Source of the DNA: Paracamarosporium sp. OC-R06-R3
Taxonomy: Eukaryota > Ascomycota > Dothideomycetes > Pleosporales > Didymosphaeriaceae
DNA length: 64,000 nt
NCBI GenBank assembly: GCA_019828545.1
Contig: JACVRA010000191.1
Coordinates: 1-64,000 of the forward strand
Reading direction: 5' to 3'
The number at the start of each line of letters is the position of its first letter. Position 1 is the stretch's first letter. Positions 35,023 to 45,200 of the stretch are shown here, piece after piece. The translations under genes were made by a program, and so were the position numbers. Below the pieces are notes generated by a model, which was not told the origin of the DNA, ran no database searches, and saw nothing but the letters and a program-made list of their open reading frames with translations.

Positions 35023-36255
35023 ATGCCCAATCCCGTCCAACGGTCCGCCTGTGACAGGTGCCACGGCCAGAAGCTGCGCTGCTCAAGGCCCGGACTTGGA
35101 GGCGCCTGCATCCGCTGTACAAATGTAAAAGCTGTCTGTACCTGGACCCCCTCAACACGCCGTCAGAGCAAACAGCTAAGCTCGAAACTGCCAAACCTTC
35201 ATCAATCTTCTATCACAACTCTGGGCAGCCCCACGTACGATGATAGTAATGGGATCGAATCTATGGCGCCGTTGAACACATCATTTCCTCCCGTTCAGAC
35301 TGAGTTCGATTTCAGCACGCTCAGTACATGTCCACTGCCGGACAATCCAACGACAGCTACCTGGTCCGGCCCGACTTTTGTCGACCTTGTCTCAGGATCT
35401 TCGTCAAGCTGCCCCCTGTCTAATGCTTCTCCTACGGCTGATCCTTGCCCGCAATCGGGGGATGCCGCGAGCACTTGGCAGCATCGGTTCAACCAGGAGT
35501 GGGCTATGTTGTCTGCAGGACAACAATCGCCTCCAGATGATGAAATTATGCAAACTTGCCCTAGTGCTCCTAGGGACAAGTCTCAGGAAACACAAGATTT
35601 GCGATTCTCTGCTATTCGTGGGCTTTCGGATCTCAACATTGAAATGTTCACACTTTCCTCCACGATACCTAAGCCTCCGACTTCTATATCACAATCCCTT
35701 AGCTGGAAAAACAAGGACTTTGCGATCGACAAGACTTTCCAGCTGTCACAGCGTTTGATAGAAGTCCTTGACAAGCTGTATCCGCACAATTCAAAGTCCA
35801 ATAGTTGCATCATGACACCTCCGCAGGAAGATGCATTACAAGTGTTGCCTTTGAATGACTCTCCGTCATTCGATCAGTCGTCTTTCTTGCTCGTACTTTC
35901 GTGCTACCAGCGTCTCATTGAAACTTACCATGATATTTTCGGAAACATGCAAGCGTGCCTGGACCGCTCCATGGTGACGGCGCGCGAAGATTACGTCCAG
36001 ATGCCTGACATGAAAGTCGGGTCCTTCTCTGTACCTGATTCCTCTGCACTCCAGATCACGATGATCTTACAACTATCCAGACACCTGTTACTTCGGATGG
36101 GCACCATTATCAAGTCCCTTAACACGAATCACAATGGTGGTGGTACGAATGATCTGATGTCCCTTACATTTAAGGCGGTGAATACCAGAGAGAATGAGTT
36201 GATCGAGACGACCAATAAACTTCTAAATAGCCTTCTTTCATTAAACATACCATAA
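35023..36255 (+). CDS. Zn2Cys6 transcription factor, AflR-like
   Basis: This is a nuclear pathway-specific activator. It is a single exon of 410 aa from ATG 35023. Residues 9-38 carry the binuclear zinc cluster ACDRCHGQKLRC, then a loop with PGLGG, then CIRCTNVKAVC, giving six cysteines; the loop between Cys3 and Cys4 is longer than in Gal4. The CDRCxGQKLRC form is typical of AflR-type secondary-metabolism regulators. The middle is Ser/Pro/Thr-rich. The C-terminal part from about residue 290 (FLLVLSCYQRLIETYHDIF, LQITMILQLSRHLLLRMG, RENELIETTNKLLNSL) resembles the AflR C-terminal domain. No premature stop is present, unlike neighbouring genes. It probably once controlled, or still controls, the adjacent exporter and lost biosynthetic genes. 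Confidence 0.9.
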   Translation: MPNPVQRSACDRCHGQKLRCSRPGLGGACIRCTNVKAVCTWTPSTRRQSKQLSSKLPNLHQSSITTLGSPTYDDSNGIESMAPLNTSFPPVQTEFDFSTLSTCPLPDNPTTATWSGPTFVDLVSGSSSSCPLSNASPTADPCPQSGDAASTWQHRFNQEWAMLSAGQQSPPDDEIMQTCPSAPRDKSQETQDLRFSAIRGLSDLNIEMFTLSSTIPKPPTSISQSLSWKNKDFAIDKTFQLSQRLIEVLDKLYPHNSKSNSCIMTPPQEDALQVLPLNDSPSFDQSSFLLVLSCYQRLIETYHDIFGNMQACLDRSMVTAREDYVQMPDMKVGSFSVPDSSALQITMILQLSRHLLLRMGTIIKSLNTNHNGGGTNDLMSLTFKAVNTRENELIETTNKLLNSLLSLNIP

Positions 36256-37741
36256 TCTACTCACATTAATTTCCTAGCCCGTAAGCGTAATTCATAAGGG
36301 TTTGAAAACTATAGTGGTTTTCGATTGTTGGAGCACCTGCTGCTCCGGGAGGTTTTTTTTTTCATTTCTCATTAAGCGTTAGCACAGCGCAAGGCAAAGG
36401 GTGTGAGAAAAAACATGTCTTTAAGCAAGCTTCGTTCTAAAGTCACGCCCACAGACCAATGTTTTTTAAACCGCGAATAATGCTTCGATTGATTGCATGG
36501 TGCCCGCCGCCCAGCTTGACTAAAAATAGAACGGAAGACATGTAAAGCAAGCCAGCGCCTGCTGATGCCTGGGCAACTGCCTGGTCGACGACGAACGAAT
36601 AGACGGGGTTATAAAGCCCCACACATATCGTACCCGCAGTAGAAGGAATGAACGGCGCAGTTCGCAAAAGTTCTAGTGCAACCTGATCTGTATATACTGA
36701 GGAGGATGAGTTATGATCGAGTAAGTTTGTTAGATGCTTTTAGTAACGATCGCCCGAACCTTGTTCTCAATTTCGGCGGCGCGAGAGCGCAAGCTGACAT
36801 CCCGTTTTCTTGCCCGGTCGGTGGGAGACCAAGGAGTCCAGAATGTTCGGCGTCCTCTTGACCATATATTCGCACATCTAGTCTGGGAGATGCAGTCCTC
36901 GCACGTAGCTGATCGACAGCCTTGACCATCACCGACTTTGCAGATAATAGATCCGAGCTGTAGTCGCCGAGAATCTAACCAGTTTATGATTGACTTTTAT
37001 AAGTCTATCCATCAGTCTTTGCGTTTCTCTGATGATTAAGTCATCGCTTGATCCATTCCGGAACTATATAGACTATTTAGCTAAGTGGTCGATGAAACCA
37101 GAATATCTAGATTTTCTCGGAGCTCTGTCGTAGTCTCTGATTCCCATCTTTCTAAACCTTCCATATAGAATTTCATCATGTCTTACCTAACACCATTGAA
37201 CGAGCCCATTGCGATTGTTAGCAGTAGCAGTCGTTTCTCTGGCAATGCGAACTCGCACCCCAAGCTATGGGCACTCCTGCTATCTCCCAGAGATGTTTCC
37301 AGAAGACCACCAGCAGATCGATTTGACCTTGATGGCTTTCTACAGTTGGGGACGCATAAGAGGGTCGAGGGACAGTAGCGTTCGAAGTAGGTCGATTATG
37401 TGGTGAATATTGAGACTAGGTGATGGGCAAGACTAGAGACATGGATTGGAGGTGGATCGGCGCTAGGATGATCAAAAGGTATTGGAAGAAAGCATTATAA
37501 ATTGATTTTTGGTGATCTGTTGATGTACCACCGGCCAGAAAACAGCTGGCCAAGTGCTCTCTGTATAGAAAGTTTACGGCAACAACCGACAACCTCGGAG
37601 ACTCACCATAGATAGAACTACACACCTCTGTGCACCTCTACCACGCTTGCGCACGAACATGTTGGGTACAGAATAACAGTAAACGCTAAGGTAACTTAGT
37701 GTGTAGCGTAAATGCCCACAGTGGAGATTTCCCGAAGATTT
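36256..37741. other. 1.5-kb intergenic region
   Basis: No gene can be supported. Frames at 36443-36667 (-), 36711-36932 (-) and 37178-37406 (+) are short, overlap other frames and show no family. A 6-bp hairpin followed by T10 lies at 36330-36362. The 37000-37180 segment is AT-rich. Confidence 0.45.
36330..36362 (+). terminator. Hairpin plus T10 tract after the AflR-like gene
   Basis: GGAGCA (36330-36335) pairs with TGCTCC (36341-36346) around a 5-nt loop. Six bases later comes a run of ten T. This resembles a Pol III or intrinsic-type terminator; in a fungus it may simply be part of the 3' UTR. Confidence 0.3.
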
Positions 37742-38533
37742 TTACGCCGGCTTGCCAGCCTTGATCAACGCACTCAAAGTGGCATTTGCTTTGGTGTAAG
37801 CCTGGAAGTTTGAAGGGTACTTCTCGACAAGCAAATCGCTCACGATTCTCGAAAAGACAACACCACCCCAGGTGTTCAGGTGCGTCCAGTCGTCAGAAGC
37901 AAGATTGTACTTGCTCGCGGCCGTCTTTCCAATGGCATTGACGTAGTTCTCGCTCGCAATGTTGAGATCGATCCACTTGATATTGTTAGAAGAAGCGACC
38001 TGGATGGTGATGTTGCGCTGTGTGGCAAGATTCTCGGTAACCTTGCCGTTAGATTGGAAGTTGCGACGAGTCAAAGGCGTGAGGAGGATGGGCTGTCCAC
38101 CCGCACTGGTAACCTCCTGGGCAAATTTCAGTAAATTCGCTTTGTATTGGTCCAGTGTGACACCAGAAGTCTCTTTTTGGTCGTTATGGCCGAACTGTTC
38201 CCATTAGTATATCGTCGGAGATATATCCCAAAATCTATTTACCTGAATTGTGGTGTAAACATCATAGCTTGACTTGTACGTCCCAATATCCTTGATGACT
38301 TTGGCCCAATCACCACCAGCACGGAACGAAGCTGTCGTGGCGCCGCTGTGGCCGTAGTTATGGCCGGAAGAGCCCGAAGCGACTGTAGTGCTCAAAAAAG
38401 CATCTCCCCAGCCACCGTTGGGTGCAGTTGTCGAATCACCAGCAAGGAGCCAGTAGATAGGCTTAGCTGCACGCTCGATGAGAGGCGAGGCTAGCGCAGC
38501 CGAAAAGAGCAACGATGAAGCAAGAACGCGCAT
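37742..38533 (-). CDS. Rhamnogalacturonan acetylesterase, GDSL/SGNH family (CE12-like)
   Basis: This is a secreted enzyme removing acetyl groups from the rhamnogalacturonan-I backbone of plant pectin. Exons 38243-38533 and 37742-38194 sum to 247 aa, the usual length. The signal peptide is MRVLASSLLFSAALASPLIE. The SGNH blocks are all present: LLAGDSTTAPNGGWGD (nucleophile Ser), HNYGHSGATTASFR (Gly block), QFGHNDQKETSG (Asn block, created across the splice) and DDWTHLNTWGG (Asp and His). A long N-terminal extension is avoided by choosing ATG 38533. The enzyme suggests a plant-associated or saprotrophic lifestyle. Confidence 0.94.
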
Positions 38534-39927
38534 GCTGAAGAGTAAGTAGTTCAGGATAGCTTGGGTCGTCGGATGCAAATGACTTCAATCAATCACTTTT
38601 TAGTCTTCACTGTGGTCCTATAAATCCTTCTGGACATGCGAATCTGACTTCTTATTGCGTGCTGTGTCTTTTGACCGACGTGTTGTTATTCGGAGTGTAC
38701 CACACCGCGAGATAGAGAATGCTAGGAACTTCCGTGAATCGGAAGCATGTTTTATTTGGCCACCCGTATGGCATCATTGCGTTTTCATATAAAGCGGCCG
38801 CAGGTAGAATGTAATTGCCCGAAACGTACCTACTCATATGTGGGGATAGATCGATCTGCAGGGTTCTCGCGCCAAATTAACCCGATAGGTAGCTATTGTA
38901 CCCCATGAGCTAGACTACAATAGGAGGTCCGTCCGTCGGACAGATGGCAGTGCTAACAAGAAGAAGCTCTTTTGAGATATTTAGGGTGTAGTGTGATGCC
39001 ACCCTACAGCGAGAGCACGAGTTTCTAGATCACGCGCAGAGGGAGCTGTCGGGACATTGCAACGCTTTATACCGAGCAAACTTCGCAACCAGGATATAGT
39101 TGGTGTTCTGCCAGGATTGTAGTGCAGCAACCTGGTCATTGGAAACATCAACTTCCGTATTAGCGTTTTTCGCCGGGTTACTTAGACCTTTCACCAGGCT
39201 CCTTAATCACGTTCTTCATCAACCGACCCAATCAAGACAAATTTCAATGGCCTTAACGATACTCCAGAGCACCGAGAGCTACGTCCTTTGTCGGTATTAG
39301 CCATCGAGTTAGGTAAACCTTCTCGTCATCCAATATGATGTTAACAGTGAGTGATGTTTCTAGGTGTGGCTATTCTGATCGAACATGATGCTATCATATG
39401 TCAGTATTTTCGTAACGCGAAACTATTGTACGAAACTGCGAGGAACATATGAGGAATATTTCAAACTGCAATAGCAGAGAACAAGACATTCCGTATATCG
39501 TGCTTACCAAAACCTTGCATATAAATGAAAAATTCCTTGTTGACTTTCTAGCATGTCGCTGTTATTTGTCATTGGTTGCTACCTTATGAAAATGGATGTC
39601 AACACCTTGGAAGGTTCGAGGGAAGGCACGACTGCATCACAAACCTCAAGCTATTGATCTCTCAGGTGTTTAGCATCATGATGCTAAATATGCTCTAGGA
39701 GGCTGTCTTTGATCTGAGGAAAGTTTGTGTTGTACTTGTTCGTGCTTTCTAGACGATGCTTCCTTCTACGCGTTGGGTGCTCCTACTGTTTGTGGGCGTG
39801 AGTCAACCGCGCACACATGAAGAAAATCCCAGCAGACCGAAGGTCCACTTCATCGTCTCATCGTCTACTCCCATAATTTCCAAACACTTACCCACGATTT
39901 AAAAGCTGCACGATACAGGAACTTAGC
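38534..39927. other. 1.4-kb intergenic region
   Basis: This is a divergent gap between the esterase and the XPA-C-like gene. No supported gene is visible; frames at 38652-38837 and 39100-39300 are short and featureless. The stretch 39300-39780 is AT-rich. Confidence 0.45.
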
Positions 39928-40813
39928 ATGGCGCGCTCATCTGCAGCAAAGAAGCGCGCGCGTACACGCAACGCGAAGAATGACAAACTAGGCAAGTTGG
40001 ATTTGATCACGCATCTCCCAAGCCTCGGGTGAGAACTCATGTTGCTCTAGGTGACAAAGCAACTGCCGCACCACCCGTGAACCGCGAGAAAGGCTCAGAC
40101 TTCGCGGAAGGCACTCATACAGGTGTGCAACTTTTGCAAGCGTCTTGCCACCTAGACACATCGACACTCACTAATTTCTAGGTCACACTGAAGCTATCGC
40201 CCCAGAGAATCATGGCCCTAGCGATGATTCCATGTCGCCCAATCCGAGCGATAATGAAACGAATGGAGCGACGATGGTGGCCACCAAGCGCAAGCATTCG
40301 TCACTCTTATCATCAAGCCCAGCGCTGACTGGAGAGGCCGAGTCCTCCAATGCCTCAAACAAGCAAACTCATACGACGAAGAGAGCCAAAATTCAGAAAG
40401 CGCCGGCCGACAGAAGCGAGGAAGAAGCGTCCGATGCGGAGATGGAGAATGAGAGACAGGCGAAGTCGGCGAATCGCAATGAAAAGACTAGAACAAAGAA
40501 GGTCGCCAAAGAGCCTACCGAGGGTATACGCAAGTGGAGGAAGGACTGGAAAGATTGGGTCGGTGCTCCTGAGAACCAGTCGACCATACAATTCGATCGT
40601 GCCTACGACGAGGATGAAGACCTACTCAATGTCAAAGAGTGCAACAAGGTGTTTGGCATCAAGAGGGAGGAGCTCGCTTGTTTGCCGCATTGTCCCGTGC
40701 AGAATCCACATGGAAAGGGATTCGCACCCATGAAGTTCTTCAAGAAGGCCGACGTAGTTCGCCTCGCCTTCCGAAAGGAGGCTGTTCTTGCAGGAATCCT
40801 TCTGGGAGATTAG
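39928..40813 (+). CDS. XPA C-terminal-domain-like nuclear protein, apparently C-terminally truncated
   Basis: Exons 39928-39991, 40051-40122 and 40182-40813 give 255 aa. The first intron uses a GC donor (GCAAGT) and an AG acceptor; it is the only donor that keeps the frame. The N-terminus is basic (AAKKRARTRNAKND), and residues 55-140 are Ser/Glu/Lys-rich with several nuclear-localisation-like runs (TKRAKIQKA). Residues about 190-250 (LLNVKECNKVFGI, ELACLPHCPVQNPHGKGFAPMKFF, VVRLAFRKEAVLAG) resemble the C-terminal DNA-binding domain of XPA/Rad14, without its zinc finger. Role unknown; DNA or RNA binding is inferred. The TAG at 40811-40813 is followed by 16 acidic sense codons and a strong GTGAGT donor, which suggests the ancestral gene continued. 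Confidence 0.75.
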
Positions 40814-42230
40814 GACGAGTTCGTTGCTCAAGGTCAAGACATCTTCGAGGATAAGCACGGGTGAGTATATCCCACAGCGCTACGTCAGAGATTGCAGTGA
40901 ATTGTACCACTCAGAAGGGGCAATTCGATGTTTGACCCGTTCACTTGGCACGTTACGTGTAGTTGATCATCGCTAATGAGGCTAGTTTTGTCGACGAGCT
41001 GTACGTGTGGAAAATGGTGGGCTTAGAGCCAGCAATGAACCGCTATTAACGACGTTTTCGAGCAGGAGGCCAATGCAATAGATGATGTTGCACGGCAGGA
41101 ATCGGTCTTTTTATGAGTCAATCATGTTACAACGGTAGTACTGATGGAGACCATCACCATGATCAGGTCTGTACGATATCTCGTGAATGAGAGGGAGTAG
41201 TTGCGTGGATTTTACGTTTTAGTTGATACTCAATATACGACATACAATGCTTCTGGAAACTTTCTCGAACCATGCGATAAACAAGCGTGTGTACAGTCAC
41301 AGACATTGAGAAACATCGGCTCTAGCCCAAGAAGAGCTATGTGATGGCGGTCGTGCGGTAAATCTACGTGCCCCACACATCGGAAGATACGACTCATTCC
41401 TAAAACCGGCATCATCTTGTGGGTGTGTGTTCTTGACAAGCCTCCAAAGCCGTCATTGGGAGAGTAAAGTATGATGCCTCCTTGTTTCATACAATATCAC
41501 AATCCTGGGTAAGCCAATACTAGGAGATAGAGTCATGTGCTGAACGTTGTTCAAGGTACAAAGGAGGAGGATACAGCAGCATTGAGCGGAGTTCCCGAAG
41601 GCCTGCCACATGGCGTCTCGCTTCATGATGGTGCTCATAGGGTTGAAGTTTCCCATGGTGACAAGCGAACTGCGCCGCACTCGTCTGCCTCGCTGCGATG
41701 AGTGGAGAGGGAAGTGGCAGGCGGTAGGCGTGGCTGAGTCGCGTTTGCCGAGCTGGCTGCGGAACTCGATCTCATTGGCAAGGACTCGAGAACTCGGGCA
41801 GCCCGCATCATCTGAGCCCGTCACGAACGCAAGCACCACAAGCACGATGCAAAACACACAGATTGGATTGTTCTCGCGACCGAAAGCAGATTCCTCGAGC
41901 TGGCCTGACTTGACTTACTGGCTCTCGCCGCATTTCTACAACAGAGATAAACGCTTTGCGGAGCTGCAGGCGTGGGGGCAGAGCTGACCCCACACTCACT
42001 AGCCTCACTAGCCACAGCAGCCACTGCGGAGCTGCGCCACCGAGCGGCGTTAGGCAGCTGCGAAAGCGACTTACGACGCTGCAAGGCAGTCGCGATTCAC
42101 CACTTCCTCATAATTATCGGCCCTGTCGACGTCTGACGCTCCCTTCCTAACGCCTCTTCATGTCTATTTTCGCCCCCGACGTCTAGCGTACTTTGTTGCG
42201 CTCTTGCGATCGAAACATACACAATAGAAC
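40814..42230. other. 1.4-kb intergenic region
   Basis: After about 50 nt that still look like coding sequence of the upstream gene, no gene is supported. Frames at 41453-41857 (-) and 41610-41987 (+) overlap on opposite strands without domains. The promoter of the next gene should be in the last 300 nt. Confidence 0.45.
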
Positions 42231-45200
42231 ATGGAGACCATAAGTAGACTTCCCCGGAGGCTCACTCAGCTTTATACAGGTATGTCGCAACATGTGCCCG
42301 CTGGTGCCGTTGCGTCGAGTAAATAGCCTGACGAGAACACAGACACAAAGACGTCTTGCGAAGCCGTAACAGAACAAGACACCCCCGACACGCAACCCGA
42401 GATCAATGCATTGCACCGCAAATATCGCATACAGAAGGACAGACTCATAGCATGGGGACTCGAATGGAGCGACAGCACAAAGGGTCGTCAGGACGACATT
42501 GACGAGAGTGTGGAGCGCGCGGGCCTGACCGAGACGGTGACGAGTGTGCTGGGCACCATTAAAGACATTTTGGACGAAGCCGAGCGGATGCACCCTCCTG
42601 CTGCTATTGCACCTGTCAAAACGCTTCCAGGAGAAAAAAGTCGCCTGCCTGTCTCTTCCGCGTGGGCGGCTGCCGACAGGTCACGATACGAAGATCTCGC
42701 CAAGGACCTGACCACATCCATAGACATCCTCTATGACTTGTCTCGCACGCGGCGCACCCAGCGCGAGGCTAGCCGTGGACCTAGCCCACACCCCAAAGCT
42801 GTTCATCCGCCGCCTCGGAGAGCTTCAGCTTCAGCTGTATTTTCGACATCCCAATACAGCGCCTCCGATCTGACACTGATCAACCCCGACACCATTCCTG
42901 TCATTGCAAGTGAACTCACCAAAATCTCAGCGCAAACAAACCTCCCTCCCAAGCTGAACCCAGCAGATTTGATACTACCTGATGAAGAGCCTCCGCCATA
43001 CGAGAGTATTGGAGCTTCTTCTATCCGTGTCATCGGACGATTGCGGACGAAACATACCTCTACGAGCCCTTGGAAGTCGGACGGGACGAAGAGTGTGGAA
43101 ACACCTGTCTTGGTCGAATTCGCGACATACGATTCTACCTATCGCTCTACCGGAGTTCCGACGCCCACCGACCGACTTGAAACACTTCTGTCCATCCTCG
43201 GGAGGCTGTCAAATGACCAGTCATTTCACGGTACACTCACATGCCTTGGGTACTTCGAGGACCCAGCGCAACCCCGGTTTGGCTTGGTGTTTGAGCTTCC
43301 ATCATTTGTTTACTCTGGAGCATCTGACATGCACAAACCCGTGGAGGAGCTTCGTCCTGTGACCTTGCTTAGCGTACTTCAGACGGGGTCCAAGTCGGTA
43401 CACAATTCCAACAGCGCCACCCCACCCCTCGAAGACCGTTTCCGTCTGGCTTTCACTCTCGGCCTTACTTTCAACAAGATCCATGGCGACGATTTTGTGC
43501 ACAAGGACGTCAACAGCAGTAACATACTAGTGTTCCGCAAGAACAAACGCCAGTCAGCCAACAGTAGAGCACTACAATACGCTCTTCGCTCTCCCGTCAT
43601 CTGTTCCTTCGATCTCTTTTCCGAGTACGATATCGAACCTGCCAGCACGATGCCACCCCTAAACATCTATCGCCATCCGGAGGATCCCAAATTCACGGGA
43701 GAGAAGGACAAGCCCTACGGCCCGCAATTTGACCTCTACAGTCTCGGCCTAATTCTCTTAGAAGTTGGCTTATGGCAGCCTTTGGCAGATTTGTGGAAGC
43801 CTAAATACACGCTCACCGACTTCAAGCAGCGCGTTGAAGACGTTTACATCCGACGCCTAGCGTCCAAGTGCGGTACCGCGTACATGCAAGTTGTGCGCGA
43901 CTGCTTCTGGGCCGCTGACCGGATCGCATCTGGTGCAGAAAGTCTGCAGAACTTTCCGCAACTCTACAACCGTATCTTGATAAGGCTGCAGCGATGCTGC
44001 CTCCTTGACGAGGTTGACCCCGGCCTCGACTGGGGTGAGCTGAGCACAGGCGCACCGCATGTCGCTGGCTCGTCCCCACTAAAACGTAAAACCGCGACTC
44101 ATGTCCAGGCTGCTGACGTACCCTCAAGCCCTTCATATCGCAGTGCAAAGCGCTGGGCTTTGGAGAAAGGCTCGCATGTTCTTGAACGATCGCGCTCCCT
44201 GTCTAAGACAACGTATTCACCCAAGAGCTCTCCAAATTTACCGGCATTGTCAAGACACGGGTCGCAGCGATCACAACATTCCATCCGCAAATCTCTCTCA
44301 CACCTAATGAGTCCCAAAGAAGAGCCTTCACAAGAAATGGACTGGCAATACAACCGAAGCCTGCATATGGACACCCCACCCGATTCGCAAGAGCACGCCG
44401 ATTTATCGCCTGTAAATGAGCACCAACGAGCGCATAGCACGGGCACCATTCAGCGCTCACGCGGCTTCCAGTCAGAATTTGGCACGCCGCCAAAGTTTAT
44501 GACCCAGAAAGACTACAAAGATAAGATCACGCTCATACAGAAGTTGTGGCGACAGAGAAAACAGAACCGCTCAAACACCATCGGTGCCCTCATAACGGAT
44601 GGGATCAGTCACTGGCCTCAGGCAGCTATTGGATACCCGACTCCGGAACCAGAGGATAAGCCAGAAGACCACGGGCTAACGCACTCAGTACATATTCGGC
44701 GCCATACGGACCAAAGTGCGAGCCCTAAAGACTCAACGTTGGAGATAAACACAAATGTCGAAGCGCCGCCAAGGCAGAAGCTACGCCTTCATCCAGTGAA
44801 GTTCTCAGATGAAATTGTAGAAGAATGGCATCAGAAGATGCTCCCTCGTTTAGAGCGCGTCATTGAACGTACACTGCGAGATTCGGACGAGACTGTTAGT
44901 ATCGATCTTGTGGCTCTAGGTGAGACAGCGGAGAAGGTTCGCCCCACTATCTTCGTTACCTGCAGCAGCGTGCCGAAAGTCAAAGCTGTGCTGCAGCGCA
45001 GGTTCAAATACGATGGAAACGTTTATGACCTCAAGGTGCGACGTGGTAGGGTCCGGCGTTCAAAACTCAATCGATCCAGCCGTACGAGGAGACCCCCACA
45101 CCGATCCATGATGAACACGGATGATTATCAGGGAGATATGCATGTCATGAACCCCTACCACCAGGAACGGCCAGTCTGCGGTGCATCTATAGGGGCTTTC

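Noticed and set aside
36443..36932. Two short minus-strand frames with hydrophobic or polar content
   Set aside because: They are too short, overlapped by equal plus-strand frames, and match no family I know.
41453..41987. Opposed frames of about 130 codons
   Set aside because: They overlap on opposite strands without domains or splice signals; probably promoter and spacer DNA of the large fusion gene.
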